Assembly: GCA_944327295.1 (NCBI GenBank)
Contig: CALVHF010000004.1
Location: 1-64,000 of the forward strand
DNA length: 64,000 nucleotides
Origin: an uncultured Desulfovibrio sp.
GTDB taxonomy: Bacteria > Desulfobacterota > Desulfovibrionia > Desulfovibrionales > Desulfovibrionaceae
Reading direction: 5' to 3'
Both the position numbers and the translations under genes were made by a program. Positions 1 to 8,609 of the stretch are shown piece by piece; the first letter of the stretch is position 1, and each line of letters opens with the position of its first letter. The notes beneath the pieces were generated by a model. The model searched no databases, was not told where the DNA came from, and was given only the letters and a program-made list of their open reading frames with translations.

Positions 1-6
1 AAATGC

Positions 7-57
7 GGCCGAATTGACATTCGGCCCCGCTATCCATCCCCACGCTCACGCGTGGGG
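7..57. repeat. Two adjacent perfect hairpins at the window edge
   Basis: Positions 7-14 and 19-26 form a perfect 8-bp stem with a 4-base loop. Positions 38-45 and 50-57 form a second perfect 8-bp stem (CCCCACGC/GCGTGGGG) around TCAC. Read on the minus strand, the second hairpin with its flanks resembles a type I-E CRISPR repeat (ATTCCCCACGC...GTGGGGAT), but its stem-loop is 20 nt rather than the usual 16, and only one copy lies in the window. Alternatives are the terminators of a gene to the left; a T-run follows at 67-71. The identity cannot be settled from this window. Confidence 0.4.
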
Positions 58-122
58 AATTCCGCGGTTTTTGTTAAAAAATTCACGGACACAATCCCGG
101 AGCGCGGATCATCGGGGGAAAC

Positions 123-1913
123 ATGATCTACGAGAAAGAAGCGTTCAAACAGGGCAGGACAGAGCCTGCCGGGGCCAGGGACAGCCAGAAAGAGCGTCCC
201 AGGGAGAATCCCGGGAAGCGCCCGAAGGACAGGGCAGGGGCCCGATCGGAAGAGAGCGCAGCACAGGCCTCCCTCTTTGCCCAGGACCTGCAGGGACAGG
301 CGCAGGGACCAGCAGGAGACGCCATGGGGGCCATGACCAGCAGGGACATCATGGGCGCCATGACGGCCATGGGCTCGCGGGGCGTGACCTACCTCTCCCT
401 GCTCTACGACATTGCCCGGGTGCTCAGTGCCACACCGGACGTGAAGGACTGCCTGGACCAGGTGCTGGATCTTATGGCCGGGCGCCTGCACATGATGCAG
501 GGCACCATCACCCTGGTCTCGCCCAGGACGGGCGAAATACGCATAGAGGCCTCCTACGGCCTCAAGCCCTCCGAGCGTTCCCGCGGCCATTATCTGCAAG
601 GCGAGGGCATCATCGGCCATGTGGTGCAGAGCGGCGAGCCCATGTACATCTCCAGGGTCTCGGAAGAGCCGCGCTTTCTGAACAGGACCAGATCCAGGGA
701 TCTGGCCCGCAGCGACATCTCCTACATCTGCGTGCCCATACGCCTCAATCAGCAGGTGGTGGGCGCTCTCTCCGTGGACAGGCTGCTTGCCGAGGAAGTG
801 CAGCTCGAGGAAGAGGAACAGCTGCTCTTCATCATCGCCATGCTGCTGGGCTACGCGGCCTGGGAAGCCCAGCGCAAGATGGACGAGCACAATGCCATGC
901 CAGGACGTCCCAGTGGCTTTATCGGCAATTCCGACGTCATGCAGCGTATCTATGCCCAGATCCTGCAGGTGAGCCAGTCCCAGGCAACAGTGTTCCTGCA
1001 GGGGGAATCGGGCACGGGCAAGGAACTAGCCGCCAGGGCCATCCACAAGGCCTCGTCCAGGGGCGATCGCCGCTTCGAGGCCATCAACTGTGCGGCCCTG
1101 CCGGAAAGCCTCATTGAAAGCGAGCTCTTTGGCCATGAAAAGGGCGCCTTCACGGGCGCCGTGGCCATGCGCAAGGGGTGCTTTGAGCTGGCGGACGGCG
1201 GCACCCTCTTCCTGGACGAGGTTGGCGAGCTTTCCCTCATGGCCCAGGCCAAGCTTCTGCGCGTATTGCAGGAGCGATCCTTCGAGCGTCTGGGCGGCAC
1301 GGTCCCCATCAATGTGGATGTGCGCCTCATCACGGCCACCAACAGGAACCTGGAAGAGATGGTGGAGCAGGGCACCTTTCGCAGGGATCTCTACTACAGG
1401 CTCAATGTCTTTCCCATCGTCCTGCCGCCCTTGCGCGATCGTCAGGATGACATCCTGCCCCTGGCCCACCACTTTGTGCAGAAGTTTGCCGCCCAGGCAG
1501 GCAGGGACGATGTGCGCATTTCCCTGGCCGCCATGGACATGCTGCAGCGCTACAGATGGCCCGGCAATATCAGGGAACTGGAAAACGCCATGGAACGGGC
1601 TGTGCTTGTGCTGGGCACGCAGCACCTTATCCTGCCCCAGCATCTGCCCACAGCCATGCATGTCTATGCAGGGCAGGCGCAGACAAGCGAACCCGGTGCC
1701 CAGCGAAGATCCCAGGGCACGCTGCAGGAACATCTGGATGAACTGGAAAAGGCCTGCATCGTGGACGCCATGGAGGCCAGCGGCGGTCAGATTGCCAGGG
1801 CGGCCGAAGCTCTGGGCCTGACCCAGCGCATCCTTGGCCTGCGCCTGCGCAAGTACAAAATCAGCTACAAGGACTTCAGGCGCGGCAGACAGGGCGGTCA
1901 GATCGCAAAATGA
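123..1913 (+). CDS. Sigma-54 dependent transcriptional activator, NifA-like (GAF-AAA+-Fis HTH)
   Basis: 596 residues. An enhancer-binding activator that uses ATP to open promoters held by sigma-54 RNA polymerase. The first ~65 residues are charged, low-complexity sequence. A GAF sensor domain follows (about 90-240), then the AAA+ domain (about 265-500) with Walker A GESGTGKE, the sigma-54 contact loop GAFTGA and Walker B LFLDEVGE. A C-terminal Fis-type helix-turn-helix lies at about 560-590 (IARAAEALGLTQ). This is the NifA/Fhl layout, with a small-molecule-sensing GAF domain and no response-regulator receiver. The start at 123 follows GGGGGAAAC. Directly downstream is a glutamine synthetase with a sigma-54 promoter in the gap, so I infer that this protein controls it in response to nitrogen status. 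The ligand is unknown. The whole AAA+ signature is intact. Confidence 0.92.
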   Translation: MIYEKEAFKQGRTEPAGARDSQKERPRENPGKRPKDRAGARSEESAAQASLFAQDLQGQAQGPAGDAMGAMTSRDIMGAMTAMGSRGVTYLSLLYDIARVLSATPDVKDCLDQVLDLMAGRLHMMQGTITLVSPRTGEIRIEASYGLKPSERSRGHYLQGEGIIGHVVQSGEPMYISRVSEEPRFLNRTRSRDLARSDISYICVPIRLNQQVVGALSVDRLLAEEVQLEEEEQLLFIIAMLLGYAAWEAQRKMDEHNAMPGRPSGFIGNSDVMQRIYAQILQVSQSQATVFLQGESGTGKELAARAIHKASSRGDRRFEAINCAALPESLIESELFGHEKGAFTGAVAMRKGCFELADGGTLFLDEVGELSLMAQAKLLRVLQERSFERLGGTVPINVDVRLITATNRNLEEMVEQGTFRRDLYYRLNVFPIVLPPLRDRQDDILPLAHHFVQKFAAQAGRDDVRISLAAMDMLQRYRWPGNIRELENAMERAVLVLGTQHLILPQHLPTAMHVYAGQAQTSEPGAQRRSQGTLQEHLDELEKACIVDAMEASGGQIARAAEALGLTQRILGLRLRKYKISYKDFRRGRQGGQIAK

Positions 1914-1929
1914 CACTTTGTGAAAGTGT
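1913..1929. promoter_or_regulatory. 17-bp perfect palindrome after the activator gene
   Basis: ACACTTTGTGAAAGTGT is a perfect 7-bp inverted repeat around GTG that overlaps the activator's stop codon. It lacks a T-tract, so it looks more like a protein-binding site than a terminator. It lies about 280 bp upstream of the sigma-54 promoter, a distance compatible with an enhancer site, but it does not match the NifA consensus TGT-N10-ACA. Function is inferred only. Confidence 0.35.
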
Positions 1930-2209
1930 TCCTGTTTGCGAGAACCTAAAAACGACATTTGTGTAACTTTAAAAAAAATCATTTTTAAACAGGAATTCAA
2001 GTAGCTTGACTCTGCTGTGCCTGCGGGGTTCGGACAGATTCGGCGTCAATCCCAGAGCAAAAATGACAAACATGTAGAAAATGCGGTGTGCACAACCCCC
2101 GTATCCCTTGCCTGGCGTACAGACACAAGGATCGGGGGGTTTTGCAAGGAGCTGATTTCACAGGCAAAGAGACTGAAAAGGGTGGGGACCGGGGCGATTG
2201 TGCATAGTT

Positions 2210-2225
2210 TGGCACGCTCCTTGCT
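2210..2225 (+). promoter_or_regulatory. Sigma-54 promoter of the glutamine synthetase gene
   Basis: TGGCACGCTCCTTGCT matches the sigma-54 consensus TGGCAC-N5-TTGCT exactly. The invariant GG (2211-2212) and GC (2223-2224) are separated by 10 bases. The transcript would start near 2236, giving a leader of about 130 nt before the ATG at 2369. The rest of the 455-bp gap (1914-2368) holds AT-rich sequence around 1950-1995 and the palindrome at 1913-1929. No other gene is visible in it. Confidence 0.85.
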
Positions 2226-2368
2226 ATAAAGCAGGAGACAGCGTCCTTCCCTCGGGGACCTGTCCCAAAACAACGAACCAAACAGCCTGAAAGCGCCCCA
2301 TGCGCCCTCAAGCTGATAGATTTTTGCTGACAGGGTCCCCCGCCTTTTTGTCAGCACCGGAGTTCTTC

Positions 2369-4549
2369 ATGTCTCACGCACGAACAGAGGCCGTCTTTGC
2401 CGCCATGTCCACAGCACCTGTGCAGGGGGGCCTTGCCGAAAACACGACCACGGACGACATCTTTGGCGAGTACGTTTTCACCCTGGACGAGATGCGCAAG
2501 CGTCTGCCCAAGGACGTCTACGCCAGTCTCGAGCGCATCATTCACAGCGGCGGCCGCCTGGATCCGGCCATGGCAGACAGCGTGGCTGCGGCCATGAAGG
2601 AATGGGCCCTCTCCAAGGGAGCCACCCACTATACCCACTGGTTCCAGCCCATGACAGGCACCACGGCCGAAAAGCACGATGCCTTTCTCTCGCCGGTGGG
2701 CGATGGCCGGGCCATCAGCGACTTCTCCGGCAAGATGCTCATCAGCGGCGAACCGGACGCTTCCTCCTTCCCGTCCGGCGGCCTGCGTTCCACCTTCGAG
2801 GCCAGGGGCTACACGGCCTGGGATCCGTCGGTGCCGGTCTTTGTGATTCCCGGTCCCTATTCCGCGACCCTGCACATCCCGACCTTCTTCTACTCCTATT
2901 CGGGCGAGGCCCTGGACCGCAAGATACCCCTCCTGCGTTCCATGGCAGCCCTCTCCAGGCAGGCTCTGCGCATCCTGCGCCTCTTTGGCAATACCACGGC
3001 GACCTCCGTGCAGTCCCAGGTGGGGCCGGAGCAGGAATATTTTCTGGTGGACAGGAATCTTGCTGCTCTGCGCCCCGACCTGCTGCTCTGCGGACGCACC
3101 CTGCTGGGCGCGCCCTCGCCCAAGGGGCAGGAGCTTGAGGATCATTATTTCGGTGCCATTCCGTCCAGGGTGCAGAGCTTCATGGAAGACGTGGAAGACG
3201 AGCTCCTCCGCCTGGGCATTCCCGCCAAGACCCGTCACAACGAGGTGGCACCGGGGCAGTTCGAGATTGCGCCTGTCTATGAAGACGCCAACATGGCCTG
3301 CGACCACAACATGCTCACCATGAACATGATGCGCCATCTGGCCGCCCGCCACGGCTTTGTCTGCCTGCTGCACGAAAAGCCCTTTGCCGGGGTGAACGGC
3401 TCTGGCAAGCACAACAACTGGTCCATGTCCGACAGCGACGGCAACAATCTGCTGAACCCGGGCTCCACGCCCAGGGACAATGCCCAGTTCCTGGTCTTCC
3501 TGGCCGCCGTGCTGCGGGCCGTGCACAAGCATGCCACGGCCCTGAGACTTGGCACCATCGGTGCCGGCAATGACCATCGCCTGGGCGCCAACGAGGCGCC
3601 GCCGGCCATCATCTCCGTCTATCTGGGAGATCAGCTCAACGAAGTCATAGAGAGCATCATCAGCGGCAAGCCCTTGCGCAGCCACAAGAGCGCCGTTATG
3701 GAAATCGGCGTCTCCAGCCTGCCGCCCCTGCCCGTGGATCTCTCCGACCGCAACAGGACAAGCCCCTTTGCCTTCACGGGCAACAAGTTCGAGTTCCGGG
3801 CCGTGGGCTCCTCCCAGTCCATTGCGCCGGTCAACATCGCTCTCAATGCTGCCGTGGCCTGCGCCCTGGACGACATTGCCACCCAGCTTGAAGCCGCCGT
3901 CTCCGCCGGAGCAAGCCTCAATCAGGCCCTGCAGGAATTTTTGCCCAGGGAGTTCAAGGAGCACATGCCCGTTGTCTTCAACGGCAACGGCTATGCGGAA
4001 AGCTGGACAAAGGAGGCTGCGAAGCGCGGTCTGCCCAATTTGAGCAATACCGTGGACGCCCTGGAGCGCTATTCGGATCCGGACGTCATGAATGTCTTCC
4101 TGCGGCACGGGATTTTAAGCGAGCGCGAGATGCTCTCCCGTCAGGACATCCTGCTCGATGCCTATGCCAAGGAACTGATTCTTGAAGCCCATGTGCTGAG
4201 CGATCTGGTCCGCACCAGAGTCCTGCCGCCCTGCCTGAAGACCCAGCGCGAGGCCTGCGATCTGCTCCTGAAGACGAGGGAAGCAGGCCTTGAGGCCGAG
4301 GAGGAACTGGCATCGACCCTCACCATCCGCAATCATGTGCTGGCCCTGCAGCGCTTGACAGGCGAACTCGAGGCCGCCCTTGAGACCGTGAGCGCAAAGG
4401 ATGAGGCACTGGCCCGGGCCCGGGCTGCCAGGGACACCCTGCTGCCCCTCATGGCCGATGTGCGCCTGCATGCGGATGCCATGGAGCGCCTGGTGGACGA
4501 CACGGACTGGACCCTGCCCAAGTATTCGGAACTTTTGTGGATGCATTAG
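2369..4549 (+). CDS. glnN: Glutamine synthetase type III
   Basis: 726 residues, the usual length of GSIII (about 720) and far longer than GSI (about 470). It catalyses ATP-dependent condensation of ammonium with glutamate in the cytoplasm. Visible motifs are GPEQEYFLVD (metal and glutamate binding), NEVAPGQFEIAP, NGSGKHNNWS (ATP-binding loop) and the C-terminal alpha-helical extension typical of type III. An in-frame ATG at 2300 exists, but the ATG at 2369 is preceded by CGGAG and begins the family-like N-terminus, so it was chosen. A sigma-54 promoter lies 145 bp upstream and a sigma-54 activator is the preceding gene. Expression is therefore expected under nitrogen limitation. With the downstream glutamate synthase genes it would form the GS-GOGAT route. 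Confidence 0.95.
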   Translation: MSHARTEAVFAAMSTAPVQGGLAENTTTDDIFGEYVFTLDEMRKRLPKDVYASLERIIHSGGRLDPAMADSVAAAMKEWALSKGATHYTHWFQPMTGTTAEKHDAFLSPVGDGRAISDFSGKMLISGEPDASSFPSGGLRSTFEARGYTAWDPSVPVFVIPGPYSATLHIPTFFYSYSGEALDRKIPLLRSMAALSRQALRILRLFGNTTATSVQSQVGPEQEYFLVDRNLAALRPDLLLCGRTLLGAPSPKGQELEDHYFGAIPSRVQSFMEDVEDELLRLGIPAKTRHNEVAPGQFEIAPVYEDANMACDHNMLTMNMMRHLAARHGFVCLLHEKPFAGVNGSGKHNNWSMSDSDGNNLLNPGSTPRDNAQFLVFLAAVLRAVHKHATALRLGTIGAGNDHRLGANEAPPAIISVYLGDQLNEVIESIISGKPLRSHKSAVMEIGVSSLPPLPVDLSDRNRTSPFAFTGNKFEFRAVGSSQSIAPVNIALNAAVACALDDIATQLEAAVSAGASLNQALQEFLPREFKEHMPVVFNGNGYAESWTKEAAKRGLPNLSNTVDALERYSDPDVMNVFLRHGILSEREMLSRQDILLDAYAKELILEAHVLSDLVRTRVLPPCLKTQREACDLLLKTREAGLEAEEELASTLTIRNHVLALQRLTGELEAALETVSAKDEALARARAARDTLLPLMADVRLHADAMERLVDDTDWTLPKYSELLWMH

Positions 4550-4554
4550 CAGAA

Positions 4555-4614
4555 GCACAAGGACACCTCTAACAGAGTGCCTCTGCCAGAGCGCAGGAGC
4601 AGCACTCCTTGTGC
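4555..4614 (+). other. Cloverleaf-like structured element just after glnN
   Basis: A perfect 9-bp closing stem, GCACAAGGA (4555-4563) with TCCTTGTGC (4606-4614), encloses two small similar hairpins, CCTCT-AAC-AGAG (about 4566-4577) and CCTCT-GCC-AGAG (about 4580-4591). It begins 5 bases after the glnN stop. No T-tract follows, so it is not a standard intrinsic terminator. It could be a 3'-end mRNA structure or a small RNA. Confidence 0.45.
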
Positions 4615-5118
4615 CGGACAAGTGCAAATTGCTTTCAGGCAGGCTTTTTTGCCTGCATCAGGGGCAAAAGTCTCGCGGATTTCGGGGGAAATCTTAAGGA
4701 CCGGCGCCCTGAGTATACATGAGAGCAAAATGTCCTGCAGGTCGTGCGCAGGAGCCATGAGGGACGAGCTGATCCCGTCCCCATGGTTTCAGTGGGCACG
4801 TTCTGCAGGTACCTGAGGGCCCTTCGGGGGCATACTTTCGGGGGAATAGTGTGTTCCCGGAGGGCCCGATTCAACGTTTGCACGGCAAAAATTTTGTTCC
4901 AAAAGCCCTTTTTCTTGCTCTGAAAAAAATACGATGCCCTTTTGTTCGTACATCCTGCACAGGCAAGTGGAAGAGGCTGTCTTGGCAATACCGTTGCCTG
5001 CATGCTAGTTTGCAGCACTGGATCTTTCATAACCGTCCTCAGGTGCCGGCAGAGCATTGGCCGCCGGGCCAGGACAACAAACTATGCATGACAAGGGAAC
5101 ATTGTTCCAGGAGAAGCC
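4615..5118. other. Intergenic region glnN-dapF
   Basis: No convincing gene. It contains a GCAGGC-T6-GCCTGC hairpin near 4640-4660 and three copies of a TTCGGGGG[A/C]A motif, near 4681, at 4823 and at 4837. A sigma-54-like element sits at 4984-4997. Open frames here have no plausible ribosome site or recognisable protein. Confidence 0.5.
4984..4997 (+). promoter_or_regulatory. Possible sigma-54 promoter upstream of dapF
   Basis: TTGGCAATACCGTTGCC carries the invariant GG and GC with the correct 10-base spacing (4984-4985 and 4996-4997) and TGGCA/TTGC cores. It is weaker than the glnN promoter, with A instead of C at the sixth position of TGGCAC. It would give a leader of about 110 nt to dapF. 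Chance occurrence is possible. Confidence 0.35.
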
Positions 5119-5991
5119 ATGACACAGACTCTTTGCTTTACCAAGATGCAGGGCTGCGGCAACGATTACGTGTACATCAATGCCTTCAACGAACACGTGG
5201 GCGATCCTTCCGCCCTGGCCAGACGGGTGTCCGACCGCCACTTTGGCATAGGATCCGACGGCCTTGTGCTCATCGGCCCCTCCACCGTGGCCGACGTGCG
5301 CATGCGCATGTTCAACCCCGATGGCACGGAAGCCCAGATGTGCGGCAATGCCATCCGCTGTGTGGCACGCTATGTCTACGAGCACGGCCTTGTGCGCGAG
5401 CGCGTCATCCGCATCGAGACCGGCGCCGGCGTCAAGGTGGCCCGATTGCTCGCTGACGAAGGCAGGGTGAGCGGCGCCACCATCGACATGGGCGAGCCCG
5501 TGCTTGAAGCCTGCGACATTCCCCTCAAGATCGAGGCCGGCATGGATGACAGGGCCCCCTATATCAGCAAACCCCTGAAGATTTTAGGCAAGACCTATCT
5601 TATCACGGCCGTGTCCATGGGCAATCCCCACTGCGTGGTCTTCCTTGGTCCCGAGGATCCCGCCCTGGAAGACCTTAATCTGGCCGAGATTGGACCGGTC
5701 TTTGAGCATGCCGAGCTCTTCCCCGAACGGGTCAATACGGAATTTGTGCGCGTGGACTCGGTGTCTGCCGTCTCCATGCGCGTGTGGGAGCGCGGCACAG
5801 GCGAGACCATGGCCTGCGGCACCGGCGCTTGCGCCACGGTCGTTGCCTGCGTGTGCAACAGACTCACGGATCGCACAGTGGATGTGCATCTGCGCGGAGG
5901 CGTTTTGCGCATCAACTGGAACGAGCACGACAACCATCTGTACATGACCGGACCTGCCGTGCCGGTCTTTGAAGGCTCCCTCTTCCTGTAG
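5119..5991 (+). CDS. dapF: Diaminopimelate epimerase
   Basis: 290 residues. Converts LL- to meso-diaminopimelate in the cytoplasm, for lysine and peptidoglycan synthesis, by a two-cysteine PLP-independent mechanism. The N-terminal [12 protein letters not shown] is characteristic. The two catalytic cysteines sit in [12 protein letters not shown] and [10 protein letters not shown], placed as expected for the two pseudo-symmetric halves. The ATG at 5119 follows AGGAGAAGCC. dapL follows 115 bp later on the same strand, so the two consecutive steps of the pathway (dapL makes LL-DAP, dapF epimerises it) are probably co-transcribed. Confidence 0.96.
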   Translation: MTQTLCFTKMQGCGNDYVYINAFNEHVGDPSALARRVSDRHFGIGSDGLVLIGPSTVADVRMRMFNPDGTEAQMCGNAIRCVARYVYEHGLVRERVIRIETGAGVKVARLLADEGRVSGATIDMGEPVLEACDIPLKIEAGMDDRAPYISKPLKILGKTYLITAVSMGNPHCVVFLGPEDPALEDLNLAEIGPVFEHAELFPERVNTEFVRVDSVSAVSMRVWERGTGETMACGTGACATVVACVCNRLTDRTVDVHLRGGVLRINWNEHDNHLYMTGPAVPVFEGSLFL

Positions 5992-6106
5992 GCGCGAACA
6001 GGCGCAGGAAAGGCCATTTTGCTGGCAGTCCCGGGGGCTGCCAGCTTCTTCAGGCGTACAGAGACGACCATTGTCACAGACAGACGAATTGCAAGGATAT
6101 TCCCCC

Positions 6107-7330
6107 ATGGTACAAGTCAACCAGCATTATCTTTCTTTGCAGAAAAGCTATCTTTTCACGGACATTGCCCACAAGGTGTCAGCCTACAGGAAGGCTCATC
6201 CCGACCAGCGCGTCATCAGCCTGGGCATTGGCGACGTGACCAGGCCCCTGGTGCCTGCCGTTATCGAAGCTCTGCATGCCGCCGTGGACGAGATGGGCCG
6301 GGCCGAGAGTTTTCACGGCTACGGGCCAGAGCAGGGCTATGCCTTCCTGCGCGAAGCCATTGTACGCGACTACGCCAACCTGGGCGTGAGCCTGGGACCT
6401 GACGAGGTCTTTATCGGCGACGGCGCCAAGAGCGATATTGGCAACTTCCAGGAGCTCTTTGACGACAAGGCCGTGGTGGCCATCACGGATCCCGTCTATC
6501 CGGTCTATGTGGACAGCAATGCCATGGCCGGTCGCGCCGGCCAGCCCCTGGATCATGGCCGTTTTGACAGGCTCGTCTACCTGCCCTGCGTGCGCGAGAA
6601 CAACTTTGTCCCCGAGTTCCCCAAGACGGCGCCGGACATTGTCTATCTGTGCTCGCCCAACAATCCCACGGGCACGGCCCTCAACCGCGACGCCCTCACG
6701 GCCTGGGTCGAGTACGCCCGCACAAACGGGGTCCTCATTCTCTATGACGCGGCCTACGAGTCCTTCATCACCGAACAGGACATTCCCCACTCCATCTATG
6801 AAATAGAAGGCGCCCAGAAAGTGGCGGTTGAGTTTCGCAGCTATTCCAAGCTGGCAGGCTTCACCGGCCTGCGCTGCTCGGCCACCATGGTGCCCCATGC
6901 CCTTGCCGTGAGCGACGGTCGCGGCGGCAGAGTGCCCTTGAACGGCCTGTGGAACCGCCGCCAGTGCACCAAGTACAATGGCTGCCCCTACATTGTGCAG
7001 CGTGCCGCCCAGGCCGTGCACACAAAGGTGGGCAGAAGCCAGGTCCTGAAGCAGGTCGCAGGCTATCTGGACAATGCCAGGGCCCTGAGAGAGGCCCTCA
7101 CGGCCCAGGGCCTGGAGGTCTACGGCGGTGTCAATGCCCCCTACATCTGGGTGCGCACCCCAGGCGGCATGGATTCCTGGGCCTTCTTCGACGAGCTCCT
7201 CAACAGGGTGCAGCTTGTGTGCACCCCAGGTGCCGGCTTTGGTCTGAGCGGCGAAGGCTATGTGCGTCTCACGGCCTTTGGCACGCCCGAGGACACGGCT
7301 GAGGCCATAGAGCGGCTGAAGACCTTCTGA
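6107..7330 (+). CDS. dapL: LL-diaminopimelate aminotransferase
   Basis: 407 residues, a PLP-dependent class I/II aminotransferase that makes LL-diaminopimelate from tetrahydrodipicolinate and glutamate in one step, bypassing the succinylase branch. The PLP lysine is in [20 protein letters not shown] and the N-terminal [11 protein letters not shown] are the DapL signatures that separate it from aspartate aminotransferases. The ATG at 6107 follows AAGGA with suitable spacing and starts the family N-terminus [14 protein letters not shown]; the open frame extends further upstream without support. The gene is next to dapF and consumes glutamate made by the downstream glutamate synthase. Confidence 0.95.
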   Translation: MVQVNQHYLSLQKSYLFTDIAHKVSAYRKAHPDQRVISLGIGDVTRPLVPAVIEALHAAVDEMGRAESFHGYGPEQGYAFLREAIVRDYANLGVSLGPDEVFIGDGAKSDIGNFQELFDDKAVVAITDPVYPVYVDSNAMAGRAGQPLDHGRFDRLVYLPCVRENNFVPEFPKTAPDIVYLCSPNNPTGTALNRDALTAWVEYARTNGVLILYDAAYESFITEQDIPHSIYEIEGAQKVAVEFRSYSKLAGFTGLRCSATMVPHALAVSDGRGGRVPLNGLWNRRQCTKYNGCPYIVQRAAQAVHTKVGRSQVLKQVAGYLDNARALREALTAQGLEVYGGVNAPYIWVRTPGGMDSWAFFDELLNRVQLVCTPGAGFGLSGEGYVRLTAFGTPEDTAEAIERLKTF

Positions 7331-7461
7331 TTGCCCCTCCTCCGTAAAGGGTGACAAGGGAAGGCGGGCGCCATGACCTGGCCCTTTTCGTCAGGCCGGC
7401 CCCTCCTGCCTTCCGTGCAACGCGCCCGCTTCCCTTGCCTTTTTCCCTCATTCCCCAACTA

Positions 7462-7486
7462 AAGGCTCCACAGGAGCTTTTTTTTT
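7462..7486 (+). terminator. Intrinsic terminator (or attenuator) before glutamate synthase
   Basis: AAGGCTCC-ACA-GGAGCTTT forms an 8-bp stem with one G-U pair, followed by a run of T. It ends the dap transcript, yet it lies only 17 bp before the next start codon, so it could also act on a read-through transcript. Confidence 0.65.
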
Positions 7487-7502
7487 CCCTGCGAGAAGAG
7501 TG

Positions 7503-8609
7503 ATGTGTCGAATCGGTTCCATAAAAAGCCTTGAGCCCGTGCCCCCGTCCCTGGCCCTGCGGCTGATGATTTCCCAGCAGGAAGGTCATGACAACTCGGG
7601 CTTTGCCATGGTGATGAAGGATCTCGAAGGAGCCTTCAGGCATTACAAGAATCAGCCCCTGCTTTCCATGGCCTGTACAGGCCGGGGCATACAGCTTGTC
7701 AACGAGTACATGGAGCAGCACGGCTTTGTGCAGGTGGCCCAGTGGGTTCCGGACGTGAACCGCCAGCCCGGCCTGCGCATAGAGGCCATGCCCCGCTATG
7801 TGTTCCGCAACTACGACTACCCCGAGATCTACCGCTACCGGACTCAGGAGGAACGCGAGGATCTGCTGCTTGACACGCGCCTTGCCCTGCGCAAGCTTCT
7901 CGAAGAGCACGAGGACGGCTATGTCTATTCCTTCTGGCCCGATGTGCTCACCCTGAAGGAAATCGGCGATCCTGCAGACATAGCCACCTACTTCCGGCTC
8001 TGGGAAGACGATGGCCGCCTGCTTGCCCGCAATATTGTCGTGCAGTGCCGCCAGAACACCAATTACGCCATTGTCCGCTACGCGGCCCATCCCTTTTTCC
8101 TGCAGGGCTTTACCCTGTGCGCCAATGGCGAGAACACCTTCTTTACCAAGAACACGGAATTTCAGAAGTCCCTCTTCCGCGGCTACATGGGCTTCGAGTC
8201 GGACAGCCAGAATTTTCTCTATTCCCTGCACTACGTGCTCCACGAGCTCAAATGGCCCCTGCGCTACTTCAAGCACGTCATCACACCCCTGCCCTTTGCC
8301 GAGATAGAGGCTCGGCCGGACAGGGAAGTCCTGCGCCTCATCCGCCAGTCCCTGGCCAATCTCGAGATCAACGGCCCCAATACCATCATCGGCATGCTGC
8401 CGGACTCCACCATGATCACCTGCTGCGATTCCAAGAAGCTGCGCCCCGTGGTCCTGGCCAGGGACGAGCACATGGTGGCCATTGCCTCGGAAGTCTGCGG
8501 CATCAACGAAATCATGCCCGACCGCGACACGGCTGCAGACCTCTACCCCAATGAACGCGAACTTGTGGAAATCAGAAACAACCTGGAGATCGTGCGATGG
8601 AAGCAGTAG
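7503..8609 (+). CDS. Glutamate synthase, class II glutamine amidotransferase subunit
   Basis: 368 residues. Hydrolyses glutamine to supply ammonia to the synthase domain, as a separate polypeptide corresponding to the N-terminal domain of classical GltB. A GTG at 7500 directly precedes the ATG at 7503. The ATG is chosen because it yields Met-Cys-Arg-Ile-Gly, exposing Cys2 as the N-terminal nucleophile that class II amidotransferases require. Further motifs are EGHDNSGFAM and the later NGEN region. The ribosome site is weak (GAGAAGAG). It overlaps the FMN subunit gene by 13 bp, indicating translational coupling. Split glutamate synthases of this kind are known from archaea, Thermotogales and deltaproteobacteria. 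Confidence 0.88.
   Translation: MCRIGSIKSLEPVPPSLALRLMISQQEGHDNSGFAMVMKDLEGAFRHYKNQPLLSMACTGRGIQLVNEYMEQHGFVQVAQWVPDVNRQPGLRIEAMPRYVFRNYDYPEIYRYRTQEEREDLLLDTRLALRKLLEEHEDGYVYSFWPDVLTLKEIGDPADIATYFRLWEDDGRLLARNIVVQCRQNTNYAIVRYAAHPFFLQGFTLCANGENTFFTKNTEFQKSLFRGYMGFESDSQNFLYSLHYVLHELKWPLRYFKHVITPLPFAEIEARPDREVLRLIRQSLANLEINGPNTIIGMLPDSTMITCCDSKKLRPVVLARDEHMVAIASEVCGINEIMPDRDTAADLYPNERELVEIRNNLEIVRWKQ

Noticed and set aside
4637..4662. GCAGGC-T6-GCCTGC hairpin as glnN terminator
   Set aside because: The T-run is in the loop, not after the stem, so it does not fit an intrinsic terminator.
4851..5456. 201-codon open frame across the dapF start
   Set aside because: It is out of frame with dapF, whose catalytic motifs are clear, and it has no ribosome site.
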